DNA of 64,000 nt from Agapanthus africanus (taxonomy: Eukaryota; Streptophyta; Magnoliopsida; Asparagales; Amaryllidaceae): the NCBI GenBank assembly GCA_030015575.1, contig JASDDO010000006.1:317426361-317490360 (forward strand), in the 5' to 3' direction. Below, one piece after another: positions 34,029 through 45,331 of this stretch. The notes under the pieces are model-generated. The model was not told the DNA's origin, ran no database searches, and worked only from the letters and a program-made list of their open reading frames with translations. Every line of letters begins with the position of its first letter. Positions within the stretch are counted from its first letter, which is position 1. The position numbers and the translations under genes were made by a program.

Positions 34029-36268
34029 TAACTATGACAACAACATTATTTTTATACCATCGATTTAATAGTCCATAATAGATCTTGCTTGATGGCTAGG
34101 CTGAAAAAGAATAAAGCTTAAATTATAAGATGTTTGAATAATCTAAAAGATCAAGAGAGATTAAGGCCTTTTAAGAAATACAAACGAAAGCACTTTTAAA
34201 AGTGTATATTGCAGGTAACACAATATTTCCTAAAACATGAATCGATAAAAGTAAATCCTTAGGAATTTGGATAACTCAAGAAATTTATGGAAGAAATGCA
34301 TTTTCTTAAACTAAGATTAAATTTGAGCAGGGATATGGATACGGATAATTCGAATGGAATTCGTATTCGTATCTGATTTTTATCATATACGGATATTGAT
34401 TTTCATTTCCGATGACTATCCTATCCGGATTCGTATCTTCCATCTATAACCGGATACGGATACATATATGACAACACATATATTCCTCCCTTATTCGATT
34501 TAATATCTGACTTTTTATAATACGTATAAATATAATTTATACGGTATTCATTTTAAATCCGTATTTGTATCATAACTTTTTCAAATACGGATATTGGCTT
34601 TCATGTCCGAATCCGTATTCGCATTTGTCGACAACTGTCGGATATGAATATGATTACACATGTATCTAATCGGTTTATCGTACTAAATTTTGAGGAGCCA
34701 ATACTCAAGAGCCCTACCTATCTTTTTCATCTCGCGATAATTTACATCACGAGATATCGTACCTCGATCCTCAAGATTTTCACTCTCAAGACTCAACCGA
34801 CATTAATTGAGGATATATGTTTCTCGTATCTAGCAGGAACCATTTAGACAACATTTTCCATCAAAGCCCAGGTTTTAAAAAAAATTCTCTCATCGGTGTT
34901 CTCTCTGTAAAATACATATTTTCACCATAATACTTGTTAACTTCCGTAATTTCAAATTTATTGTCACGGCTTAATAATTAATAAGGGCTCGCTTGATACG
35001 TGATAATCTAAAAGTGAATACAAGATTCCTTATTACTGGAAAAAAATTCAAGATTTTAGAATTTCTGTGAGGACCTAATGTCCAGAAATCATAGGAAATT
35101 TATTCTTATAAATTGGTGTATATGTGAGTGCTTTCATGGAATATTTTAGTCTCCACAGCTGCTGACATGACTATTTTAGCCAATCACGACCGTTATCACG
35201 ACTATTGCCCGTTGTCGCTGCTGTCAGCCGCCATGTGGTCGTCGAGGGCCGGCTCTTGTTGCCGCGCTATGTGGACCATCGCCAGACGCCATTTACCGTT
35301 GCCCTCCGCTGCCCATCCTTTGGCGCCACTGCTGCCAAAGGTCGTCAACCGCCGCTTAGCTTCGTTGGCTCCGGCCTGCCGCTGTTGTGTCGATTCTTTC
35401 TTATCTTGTTAGAATATAAAATTATATATGTATCATTTACTAGGAATTATTGAAATGAAACCAATCATGGCAATTCCACATTCCCCGCACTGGAATGAGT
35501 AGAGATAACATTCCCGTAAATGTATGGATCTCGGTAAATTGTGAAGGTATCGGAATATACTTGAGATCCATCTAGTATTATAATCACTGCAAACAATTTT
35601 ACAATTTTTTAAAAAAAAAATACAAGGCAAAAGGTTATTGGCTCTTATAATTTATTTGCAAGAGAACTTTTGAAAAAAATTATAAAAAAAAGAAGATTAA
35701 TCACAGTTAAAATAGAGCACTCCATGATGTTTGACAAAATTAACTAGGTTGCACGTTTCATATGCTAGCGATCTATACAGCCTTGACATCTCTTTCCCCG
35801 TTGAAGATCGTGGCTCCAATGAAAAAGAAATCATATCAAATTGTTTATAAATTCTCGCTTCTATGACATTCATTCTCCGCACATAGCAAGTCAATGGAAA
35901 ATGGAGATGTCAATAAAAAGATACAGATATAATTTTATATTCTAACAAGATGAGAAAGAATCAATTGAAATGGTTTGGACGTGTATAACGGAAATCAATA
36001 AATCCTTCAGTCAAAAGTGACGAAATTGTAGTTAACGACGCAACTAGAGACATAGCAATTAGACAAACCTAAACAAACATGTATGCATGCAATTAAGAGC
36101 GATGCGTTAATTGTTAATTTAATTAAGAAGACGGATTTCACATAGCAGAATAAAAATACGGAATAAAAAGTCTCAACTTATGTCGATATTTGAACCGGGT
36201 TGCTTGTATGCTCCACTGAATCAAGAACCTTTGACTTATGAAAGATGAAGGGTATAATTCTATAATCT

Positions 36269-36312
<44 letters not shown>

Positions 36313-36985
36313 AACTTTGAAGCGCATAGAAAAGTGCCATAATTAACTCTTGCTCCATCAAAAAACATATCAACCAAAAACTTGTAAAGGAGAAGCAAGA
36401 ATCAACAAGCTTATCAATTAACGGTGATGAGAATTGAAATGCTTCATAATACCAAGCCTCATAAACATCATTCATATTCCAAGACAAAAACACCTTTGAA
36501 AGGCATCAAACAATGTAATATAAGAAGAAATACAATAACTCATTTTTCAAAAAAAAAAAAAAATCCCTTCTTTCCGAATAACCGGTGGTTATTCATATGC
36601 AAAGTGGGGTTTGAACCGTATACCGTTGACCTATAAGTTTCAACCTCTTTGTTTTTGATTATTTTACAAGAAACCATATTTCAAAAATATCGTATGTTAC
36701 TAATCATGCTAGATAAGTTAAAGTATTAAAACAATGGATTTAGTCAAGTAAGAGAACAATCAACACTGCAATTGGTATCTCAACAGTAACATCGAAAGAC
36801 TTTAAAAATCAAAATGCAAATTCATAAAAAAATATCGAATAAGTCAAACAATGGACATATTCAAGACTTTTTATTTTGTTTGAGTTTAGAGTCGATTTTA
36901 ATGGTTAGAGTCTCTTTTCTAATCCTAATTTTCTATATTGGATATCTCTTTATTTAACTAGATATCTTTTGATTAGTTCAAAACT
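34029..36985. other. AT-rich intergenic sequence, no gene seen
   Basis: 34329-34660 is full of GGATACGGAT / ATCCGTATTC motifs in both orientations, starting CAGGGATATGGATACGG, suggesting a degraded hAT-type non-autonomous element without a defined right end. 35130-35405 is a GC-rich island in AT-rich flanks. The remainder has no feature I can support apart from the GA microsatellite. Confidence 0.4.
36271..36308. repeat. (GA)n microsatellite
   Basis: A clean GA dinucleotide run of about 38 bases in intergenic sequence. Confidence 0.95.
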
Positions 36986-36989
36986 AACC

Positions 36990-38195
36990 AAATTCATTTT
37001 AAACTTTTTAAAATACAAAATGGCATTTGGGCCTGAAATATGAGATGAGGTTTCAGTGGTCTCAGTGGACGTCTAACCTTTTCAAATTTTAGTTTTTCGT
37101 TTGAATTTCAAATTCCCAACGGTTTTAAACTGCCAATTAACAACGGTCCTAATTTTTAGAAGCGGTTATTCTAACCGTCCCAACTGTCCTTTACTCAATT
37201 TTTATATAAAGGACATATTTTCAAAGAATTTTAATGCTCGCGATTTTAACTTTTTACTTATCGTTTTCACGTTTTCTAAACTTTCATCATTTTTTAATCT
37301 TTGTGTGAAAACTCTGTCACTTTCTCGTTCTTAAATTTTTACTACTCTTTTAAAGAGAAGAAATATTTCAGGCCTTTAGAATTTTCTGCTCATTAGAAAC
37401 GAAATATCTCTAGTTGCCGAAAAAGTTTTGTTTAAACTTTTCTTAATCTTTTTGAAAACTTCTTTAATCGTTCTTAAATTTTTTAATACTCCTTTAGAGA
37501 GAAGAGGTCTTTAATGGCCTTAGAAGTTTCTAGTTATTAGAAAAGAAAGGTTTCTAGATTTTGAAGAAGTCTTGTTTTAAGTTTTTCTTAAATTTTTAAA
37601 AAACTTCTTTGAATCGTTTTAAGCGTTTTCACTATCTCCAAAACACAATACATTATCTCTTTAATTTAAAATTTGATTTATCTATTAAGATCATTGAGAT
37701 TTTAAAGTTGGTTTTGTAAAGATTTGTTAAAAATCTGGTTTGTAAGACCTAATAAAGAAGGTTTGTGATCTTCACAACTGTAAAGGGTTTCGGATTTGAG
37801 CCTTGGTAAAAAGTCTAGTGTCCACCACTTATAAGCGTAAAAGGTTTCATACTTGAGCTTTAGGGAAAAGGTCTAGGTATTCATCGTCTGCAAGTATAAA
37901 GGTTTTAAGATCTGAGCCTCAAAAAAGATCCGCGTTTCTCCATCCGTAAGGAGTAACTGGATAGTGAGTTTCCCTGAGTAGGAGTTCTCGGGCGTGGATT
38001 AGCCACAGAGTTGGTAAACCTTAGTTAACAAATCTCTGTTTCATTTACTTTCTGTGCATTCTATGTTTGTGAAATTATTTTATTTTTGCACTCTGATTTA
38101 TATTTTGCTGCAAATTTTTTTAAAATCCGTACAATTGCACTGAGTTTGCCATAAAGTTTTATCCACCCCTTCTAAGGCTGTTTTCATATACCTCT
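36990..38195 (+). mobile_element. Possible SIRE/Maximus-type Copia LTR fragment
   Basis: A TATATAAAGGACA box at about 37203 is followed by U-rich leader-like sequence. The 3' portion (GAGTAGGAGTTCTCGGGCGTGG, then TTTTATCCACCCCTTCTAAGG at about 38157) resembles the 3' LTR end of SIRE-type Copia elements. A segment of about 140 bp is tandemly repeated inside it (about 37333-37475 and 37476-37617). No paired LTR, primer-binding site or coding part was found, so it would be a solo or fragmentary LTR. Confidence 0.35.
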
Positions 38196-38303
38196 TGCTG
38201 CACTGCAAATATATTTTATCAGCCGGCTTTACCGTGAATAATTTTTTTCAAGAAAATACCACTCTTTCGTAGGATCCATAAGTTAGGCTTGCCCATGACA
38301 ACT

Positions 38304-38461
38304 ATCACAAATAATGAAAGAAAGCTTCAGTAATTTGGCTCAAAGCCACTATTTAATGAGATGAATTCATATTAATTGGCAATCACAAATAATGGAAGAA
38401 AGCTTTAGTAATTTGGCACAGAGCCACTATTTAATGAGATGAATTCATATTAATTGGCAAA
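38304..38461. repeat. Recent 78-bp tandem duplication
   Basis: A 78-bp segment starting ATCACAAATAATG and including CCACTATTTAATGAGATG is present twice head to tail, with only four or so differences. It is non-coding and lies upstream of Tat-C. Confidence 0.9.
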
Positions 38462-38705
38462 TAAAAGCATACAGTGCAAATTATTCTCAACAGATCCGCA
38501 GATTTGGGCTTAATCATAAGTCTAAAAATATCACATCTCTGCTGCACATCTAATTTGATACTGAAAATTATACAAAGCGAAAGTCTATGATATAATAACA
38601 GTTCAAATATACACATAGTGGTGCAAGTCTTAGCCCATATCTTTTCTTTTTTTTTTTTTATTTATAAGATTCAATCTGTGTTAAATTCTGCTTCAAGTCA
38701 GATAT

Positions 38706-40389
38706 TGATGGAGGTATGGATCTCTTTCAGATGTTGTCCTCCGTCGATCTGTCAACAGCGTTGGCGAACGGTTGAGATTGGTGTTGAGGGTTGTCTCCTT
38801 GAGCATGTGGATCTCAGTGGGCTTGTTTTGAGGCGAAGCCGAGCTATCTGCAAAAGAAGCTCCGGGATGGTTGTACCACCGTGGACCCTCCGACGATCAA
38901 GTTAGTCGAGCTATTTGGGCAGAGTAGCGACTTATTGGAATGGAATTGCACTACTTGAGTCGTCTGAGAGAGGGGTTTATATAGCGACAACCATGGTCTA
39001 GCGGGCGCGAGATTCTCGTCGGCCGTTACGTCCCTGGCGTTGCGCCCGCGGGAATGACGGGATCCCCTATTAAAGACGAGATATGCTAGTTAATGGGGGG
39101 ATGCGACAGCGTGGAACGCGGGATCGTGGGGCGGTGGATATCTCGCGTCTGGTGAGATTCGCGGAGCCGTGGCGGAGACGCCTGTGATCTGCGTTCTGGG
39201 CTGCCCAATAGAACCGAGGAACCTTAGCTTGGCGGGAGGCTCGGAGGCGAGCGGGAGGCCGAGGAAGTTTGGTGCTGTGATAGCTCGGAGACGAGCTAGG
39301 AGGGCTGAGGAAGCTCAGCATGCAGGAGGGCTTGGAGGTAAGCCATTGGTCGTTTACAGGACTCTTCAGGGAATCCTTGAAGGTCGAGTCCAAGCAGCGG
39401 GAAGGTAGCCCGGGGCGTGCCTCCAATGTGCAGTTCTCGTCCTGTTTCCATATGCATCGAAACGCGTCTTCTGCCACGTGTCATGATCTGGGGATCTCCC
39501 ACTTATGAGCATCATCATTAGCCCCCCACTCTCGTTCCGACCTATTTATGGGTCGGGTCGAGAGTGGACTATATGGAGAATCTTCTGCTCGGTTTGGCAC
39601 CGAGAATCATGATGTCGATTGCCCAGGAACGAATGGATGCATCGTTTCGTCTGTTAGGGCCAGCTATCGACCGAACTCGAGCTCTCCTATTTTTTTTTTA
39701 CTTGAGCCATGTTAGGAGCTTGCCTTCTTCAGGTGCATGCGCTGGGCAGAGGCTTGCTAGCTGGTTCAATGTGAGGCTCAGGAATCCACCGTTGAGACCG
39801 AGCATGAAGATGTCTGGCGGCTTCGTGACGAGGGGTTTGATCCATCTCTTTGTAGGGCAGGAAGCTGCCTGGAGTGGATGGACCGAGCAGGAGAATGCCC
39901 GGTCGCTTCGTGATGAGGGCTATTGATCCGTATTGTTGTGGGGCAGAAAGCTGCCCTCCAGGATGAACGGAGCATGAGAATGCCCGGTCGCCTCTTAAGG
40001 AAGGCTTTCGATCCTTGGTATCGAGGGGCAGGTAGCTGCCCGCCAGGATGAACCGAGCATGAGGGTGCCCGGTCGCCTCTTGAGGAGGGCTTTCGATCCT
40101 TGGCGTCGAGGGGCAGGAAGCTGCCCGCCAGGATGAACCGAGCATGAGGGTGCCCGGTCGCCTCGTGATGAGGGCTTTGGATCCTTAGCGTCGAGGGGCA
40201 GCAAGTTGCCCGCTAGGATGAACCGAGCATGAGGATGCCCGATCGCCTCGTGATGAGGGTTTCGATCCTTGGCGTCGTGGGGCAGGAAGCTGCCTGCCAG
40301 GATGAACCGAGCATGAGGGTGCCCGGTCGTCCCGTGATGAGGGCTTCGGATCCTTAGCGTCGTGAGGCAGGAAGCTGCCTGCCAGGATG
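38706..40389 (-). mobile_element. Tat-C: partial Tat-type element (3' LTR, polypurine tract, tandem repeats)
   Basis: An 812-bp LTR (38706-39517) is clearly related to the Tat-A LTR: it has the same TGATGGAGG start, the TTTATATAGCG box near 38977 and the same CATCATCA end. The polypurine tract at 39518-39534 is identical to Tat-A's. Internal sequence follows from 39535, with an array of about 85-bp units (39770-40385) like the Tat-A array in design. At about 40389 it is interrupted by the Copia LTR. The rest would lie beyond the window, past the nested insertions. It is broken, with no coding part visible. Confidence 0.8.
39770..40387. repeat. Tat-C tandem array, ~85-bp unit
   Basis: About seven units with key parts GGATGAACCGAGCATGAG, GTGCCCGGTCGCCTC and GATCCTTGGCGTCGAGGGGCAGGAAGCTGCC. 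The unit shares its layout (ACCGAGCA, GATCC[C/T]TGGCGTCG, GGGCAGGAAGCTGCC versus GGGTAGGGAGCTACC) with the Tat-A 83-bp unit, so the two arrays are homologous but well diverged. Confidence 0.9.
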
Positions 40390-42593
40390 TGTAGGGTTGT
40401 CTAGCACGACAGCAAGGTTTCGGGAGGCATCGTCCATGCCAAATTCAAAAATTTGCCGTTCTAGCTAACCCTAACCATGAATCGTTAACTAGAAATATAC
40501 GGTAAACATATGCAAACACTTTGCAATAAGTAGTGAGCAAGGAATACAACCTTTGTTGACCGGTCGTTCACTTCAAATAGCTCCGTGTAGTAGTCCCTTT
40601 CGCTGCGATCGTAAACTCCGGACTCTAGAGAGGCTCTATGAAGAAACGAACGTGCTTGCTTCGATGACTTCGAGGCTGAAGATGATCTACGTCGAGGAGA
40701 CACTAACTCAAGTTATTCCTTCACTAGGTCATAAACTTTGTGAAGAGAACACACTCTACTACATGGCAAGTGGTAGAGGATGAAGAAATAGGAGGTGGGC
40801 TCACTTTAGAATTGATTTTCTCACATTATTTCTCATACCTCCATTGAAGCTAGAAAGCTTTTCATGGAGCTTGAAGAAGAAGAAGAACTCATGAATAATT
40901 CATCGAAATGAATTATTACACCCATGGTTGAGTTAAAACTATCATGCCTAACTTATGTAGAGAATAAACCCAAGGCTATGGTTAAAGGTTGGGTTAAGGA
41001 AAAATATCCTAAGGAATGACAAAAGAGTTGACCTTGAGAAAGTTCCACAAGCTTCTCCAAGCTTGAAAACTTTGACCAAGTCTTTTGCTCTTTTGTAATA
41101 ACTTAAGAATAATCAAAACCCTAATTTAACCCTAGCATGGTATAAATCTCATACACCCATCTTGTATGTATCATCAAGCATGACACAATACATGTACACA
41201 ATTATACATATCACATATATACAATGTGCACATCAAGTGAGAAAAGAAATCATTAGTGAGCTAAATATTAGTTAATGTAATATAATATATCAAATATATA
41301 ATTATACATTAAATTATCAAATCAACTCTTGATTTAATAATCCGGCTATATCACATATAACCGACTAATATCAAATGCAATATCTTATCGAATCAACGCT
41401 TGATCCGATAACTCGGCTATATCACGTATAACCAATCATGTCACACATCGCGAGAATAAAATGCGGTAACACATACACGCATTAATCTCGATCCTGCACA
41501 TATCACATATGCGCTCCTACTCCGTTTCGCTTGAGCCAGGAAACCTCTGTGTAGGACTCTAAAGACTCGTCAATACGCCGGCAGTAGGTAATGATCATAT
41601 CAAACACCCACAAGCCGCAAGCGGTCTGCTAAACGTAACGACCACCTGGGTATTGAGCGATCAGAAGATCAACAAGCAAGCCTGTTCGTACTCCTGTGAA
41701 TCCAATCAGTAACACTATCGTACAGTCCGGTCTCTTCGTCTGATATGTCGCATATCACAGCCTGAGGGGTATAACGTCAGACCCCAATAGCCTGATAAGT
41801 CTTGCCGATGTAAGGTCCATAACGGTTCGAGAAACTACTGATAACACTTACCAGTAGATCTCAGCAACCCTGGCCAGGGATTTCATGTTATGGCCAATCG
41901 AGCATAGCGCAGCATCAACTCCCTATACCGGGAGAGACGAAACCCCTTCTATCGCTCATTGCCTTCATGTGACTCGGTACTGTACCCAAAAGCCACCATT
42001 TTGCACGTTCTCTTGAACGTGGTAAGGTGGAAATCAAAACACAGTGGGAATCACACAAGACTCTATGACGATCTCGGGTCTACAGACTAACCTGTACCAG
42101 TGTCACCAGAGAACTGCTATCCGACGATAGGTACAATACCATCTAGGAGTTCTCGGTGAGTTTGTCCAGTGTACCCAGTCTCCACTGAGCACCCGCAGAC
42201 CTTCTCTGATGTCAAACATCAATGGATATGAGATCATCCATCGCCCATCATATGGGTCGAGAAGCGTATACGCTAGTCTACTCTGGTATATCGATGCCCT
42301 GTCTCGATACACTCTCGACTAGGAACATTTGAAGGATGTACTTAATGACTACTCTGTCCCCACTAGTATGATCTGCATCATAGTCCTGGTAGTCAAGTAC
42401 TCATCCTAAGGGCTTTATCAACATGTATTATAGAGACAATCAATGTACATGTTAAGATAAAGTGCAACCTGATAGCATACTATCATGTCGAGCAAGAAAG
42501 TCCTCCCTATATATGTCCAAACATCCACTACAATATACATCGTATGTACAGTAATGGCCTCTAGGGCATACATATTACTAACAATCTCCCACT
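40390..42593 (-). repeat. Copia element 3' LTR (~2.2 kb)
   Basis: On the minus strand the LTR opens TGTTAGTAATATGTATGCC, directly after a GTGGGAGAT polypurine tract (42594-42604), and closes near ACCCTACACA at about 40390, where it abuts the Tat-C array. A CATATATAGGG box lies near 42508-42516. The opening CCCTAGAGGC-type segment is characteristic of Tork/Angela-like Copia LTRs. Its 5' partner lies outside the window. Confidence 0.7.
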
Positions 42594-43878
42594 TGCACTA
42601 GGGCTACCTGTTGTAGTATCTCATACCCAACAATCAGCAGTGGTTGAAGTATCTCATACTCAACCATCCCATAAAAGTCTCTCCTGAGATTAGACCTTTG
42701 TAAGTGGATCCGCCGTGTTGTACTCTGTGTCTACTCTCCTGAACCTTGATCTCCCTGGAGATCAACCATCTCCACTGATCAGGTGATATTGGCTAAGAAT
42801 ATGTCTGGATTACTGATGGGACGGGGATTCCTTGGCCAAATCCATAATTCCATTGTCACACAATGGTAGGAACGAAGTTCATCTCATAAACTAGTGTACA
42901 TCCAGACTATTTCTTTGGTAGCATCCTTGGTAGCAATGTATCCAGCCTTTATCAACTAGTATGTCACGATATCTAGCTTGGAACTCTTCCAACATACCTT
43001 CCCTCCACTGAGAGTAAAGACAATGCATGTGACTGACATTCAGTCGTCCTTATCACCCTGGAACCTTTCCAGCGATTCTCTCAGGATCGATTGATACCAT
43101 CTCACTACAGCTAGTGAGAATCCTAACATCCAATTAGATCTATCTCATAGATCCATAACCCAGGATTTAGGAGATATCACCTTGATCCTATATGGAGAAT
43201 CCTTGTAATAAGAGGAGATTGACCGAGCGTAGCATAGGAAACTCCTTTCCTATCAAGAGTATGTCATCTACGTACAATATGAGGATCACCACTATACTCC
43301 CTACTACCTTTTTGTATATATAAGGTTCATCTACCATTTTGATGAAGTCAAACGCTTTGACTACCACATCAAAACAGATGTTCCAACTCCGTGATGCCTG
43401 CTTTAACTCATAAAGCAACTTGCACACGTTTCCGCTGCTTCCACTGTCTACGAAGCCCTCTGGCTGTGTATTTATAGACGCTCTCTTCTAAATCAATATT
43501 TAGAAACGCAGTCACGACACCCAACCGCCAGATATCATAGCTATGGTATGTAGCAATGGCAAGTAGGATCTGGATGGACTTAAGCATAGCTTTGAAAGTC
43601 TCAACTTTTTCATGTACACCAAGTAATCTTTTCAAGATATACTTGCTCATGATGGGGATTTAACCTTTCAGATAAAGCAACCAAAGTCTATACTTTGTTG
43701 GTGTATAAGGATTCCATCTCAGATCGCTTAGCATCCATCCATTCTTACAGAGTCGCCACTCCTGATGGCCTGCTCGAAACTAGTTGGGTCATCATCTCAT
43801 GATGCAATTCTCGCTCCCACTATCATAGAGAAAACCGAAATATCTCTCAGGTGGATGAGGAACCCTACCAGATCGGCG
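42594..43878 (-). mobile_element. Copia pol 3' portion (reverse transcriptase region), broken
   Basis: Minus-strand translation shows, from high to low coordinate, an RRSGRVPHPPERYFGF-like linker at about 43880-43830, then MLKSIQILLAIAT and VVTAFLNIDLEESVY (about 43600-43480), then LYELKQASRSWN and ILYVDDILL (about 43425-43240). These are the Ty1/Copia reverse-transcriptase motifs in order. The part at 42605-43180 should be the RNase H end. The frame is broken in several places. The upstream half of the element is displaced beyond the Tat-B insertion. Confidence 0.8.
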
Positions 43879-45331
43879 TGTAGGGTGTTTTTCGTCACCC
43901 CATTGAGATGGGAATACGCGCGCGCTTGTCAGGCGTACTACAGATTCCCCCTGCCTAGGGTAGGCGGGGGTTTATTGATTTTGGGGGTCCAAATCTCCGG
44001 CAGCCGCGGACTAAGTTGCCGTTAATTACCCCTCGCCTTTGGGGCGAGGGAACCTCCGATTGACGGGTTAAACTGGTCATGCGAACTCAATGTGCAGTGT
44101 ACGTGTGTGTTGTTTTGGAGGGGGGTTTGGATATATCGGGAGCCACGCAGAGTTTTTACGGGGGTCCCGCTACCGGATAGCGGGCTGGGGGTCAAGGGGG
44201 CTAGCAGCCCCCTTGCGGGGTGCGGGGCAGCGCCCCGGCCCAAATTTTTTTTGAGGGGGACAGTGTTGTAGAGTGTGTGTGTATCTGTACATATATATAA
44301 TTGTATAGATATATAAAAAAAAGGAAAAAGCGCCCAAAGGACGCGTAGGGTCAGCGCCTTGAGCGCTGTGCGCTTAGGCGCTAGCGTGCCACGTGTCGGC
44401 ACGTGGGCGCTTTGCGCTTGAGCGCATGCGCGCCACGTGTCGGCACGTGGGCGCTTTGCGCTTGAGCGCAGGGCGCTGGAGATCTAGCGCACCACGTGGG
44501 TGCTTTGCGCTTGAGCGCTGGGCCCTCGAGCGCCAGGCGCTCGAGCGCCAGGTGCTCGAGCGTTAGCGCACCACGTGTCGGCACATGGGCGCTTTGCGCT
44601 GGGCGCTTGAGCGCTAGCGCGCCACGTGTCGGCACGTGGTTGCTTGGCGCTTGAGCACTGGGCGCTTGAGCGCTAAGCACTCGAGCGCTAGCGCGCCACG
44701 TGTCGGCACGTGGGCGCTTGGCGCTTGAGCGCTTGGGCGCCGGCGAGAAAATGAGGCTTTTAGCCCCAGAAATTCTCGAAAGAGAAATCAGAGTGGAGTT
44801 AAACTCCTAAGATGTTTTGGGGTTGATGAAAGGGGTTCTTCTTCTTTCTCCTCTGGTTGCTGGATCTTGAAGATCAAGAGATATGAGATTTTAAAAATCT
44901 CTTCTTTTTTGAGATCTAATGGAAGATCTGAGTTCCCCCTTATGGGTTTTGTGGTGAAAAACTATTTAGTTTTATAGAATGAAGAGTAAAACTCTTGATT
45001 TAATTCAAAAGAAAGAAGAAGGTTTTGGAACCTTAAAGAAGGAGAAAAGATCTCAGATCTAAAATTTTTTTGGAGAGAGAAAAAAGTGGTTGGGATATTT
45101 CATTATCCTTGCCTTTATAGGCTATACATTTTATATATAGCCCATTGGGCTTCACAAAATGGCATTTTTCCTATCCCATGGCTCATGTGCCATTTCTTTT
45201 TGCACATAAGCCATGGGCTTTACAAAAATTTGGTTTTATGCCTATTTTTCTTACATTTATCCATAAAATAAGATAAAAGAAATACAACAAAATTATTTAT
45301 TACATAATTTTTATCTTGGCATAGTGGGAGG
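43879..45331 (-). repeat. Tat-B 3' LTR, main part
   Basis: This holds the R/U5 side and most of U3. A CTATAAAGGC box on the minus strand lies at 45111-45120, followed in the element's direction by pyrimidine/purine-rich leader sequence and the GCGC minisatellite (44330-44740). Further on is a hairpin-rich stretch (44150-44245) with self-complementary GGGGGCTAGCAGCCCCC and GGGGCAGCGCCCC. The Athila insertion at 45331 separates it from its last 125 bp. Confidence 0.75.
44330..44745. repeat. GCGC/CACGTG minisatellite inside Tat-B LTR
   Basis: An irregular array of short units close to GGCGCTTGAGCGCT, interspersed with CCACGTGTCGGCACGTGG palindromes (five or so). Almost every unit is self-complementary (AGCGC...GCGCT), so the transcript would be highly structured. 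Open frames across it on the minus strand (Ala/Pro/Lys/Arg repeats) are by-products of the repeat. Confidence 0.85.

Noticed and set aside
35128-35453. Short Ala/Arg/Cys-rich frames in a GC island
   Set aside because: Several overlapping frames reflect GC composition; no domain or gene structure.
44150-44245. Organellar DNA insertion suggested by GGGGCAGCGCCCCGG
   Set aside because: The stretch is a hairpin-rich part of the Tat-B LTR in correct position; no organellar gene sequence adjoins it.
44381-44680. Ala/Pro/Lys repeat protein
   Set aside because: Translation of the GCGC minisatellite inside the Tat-B LTR; not a gene.
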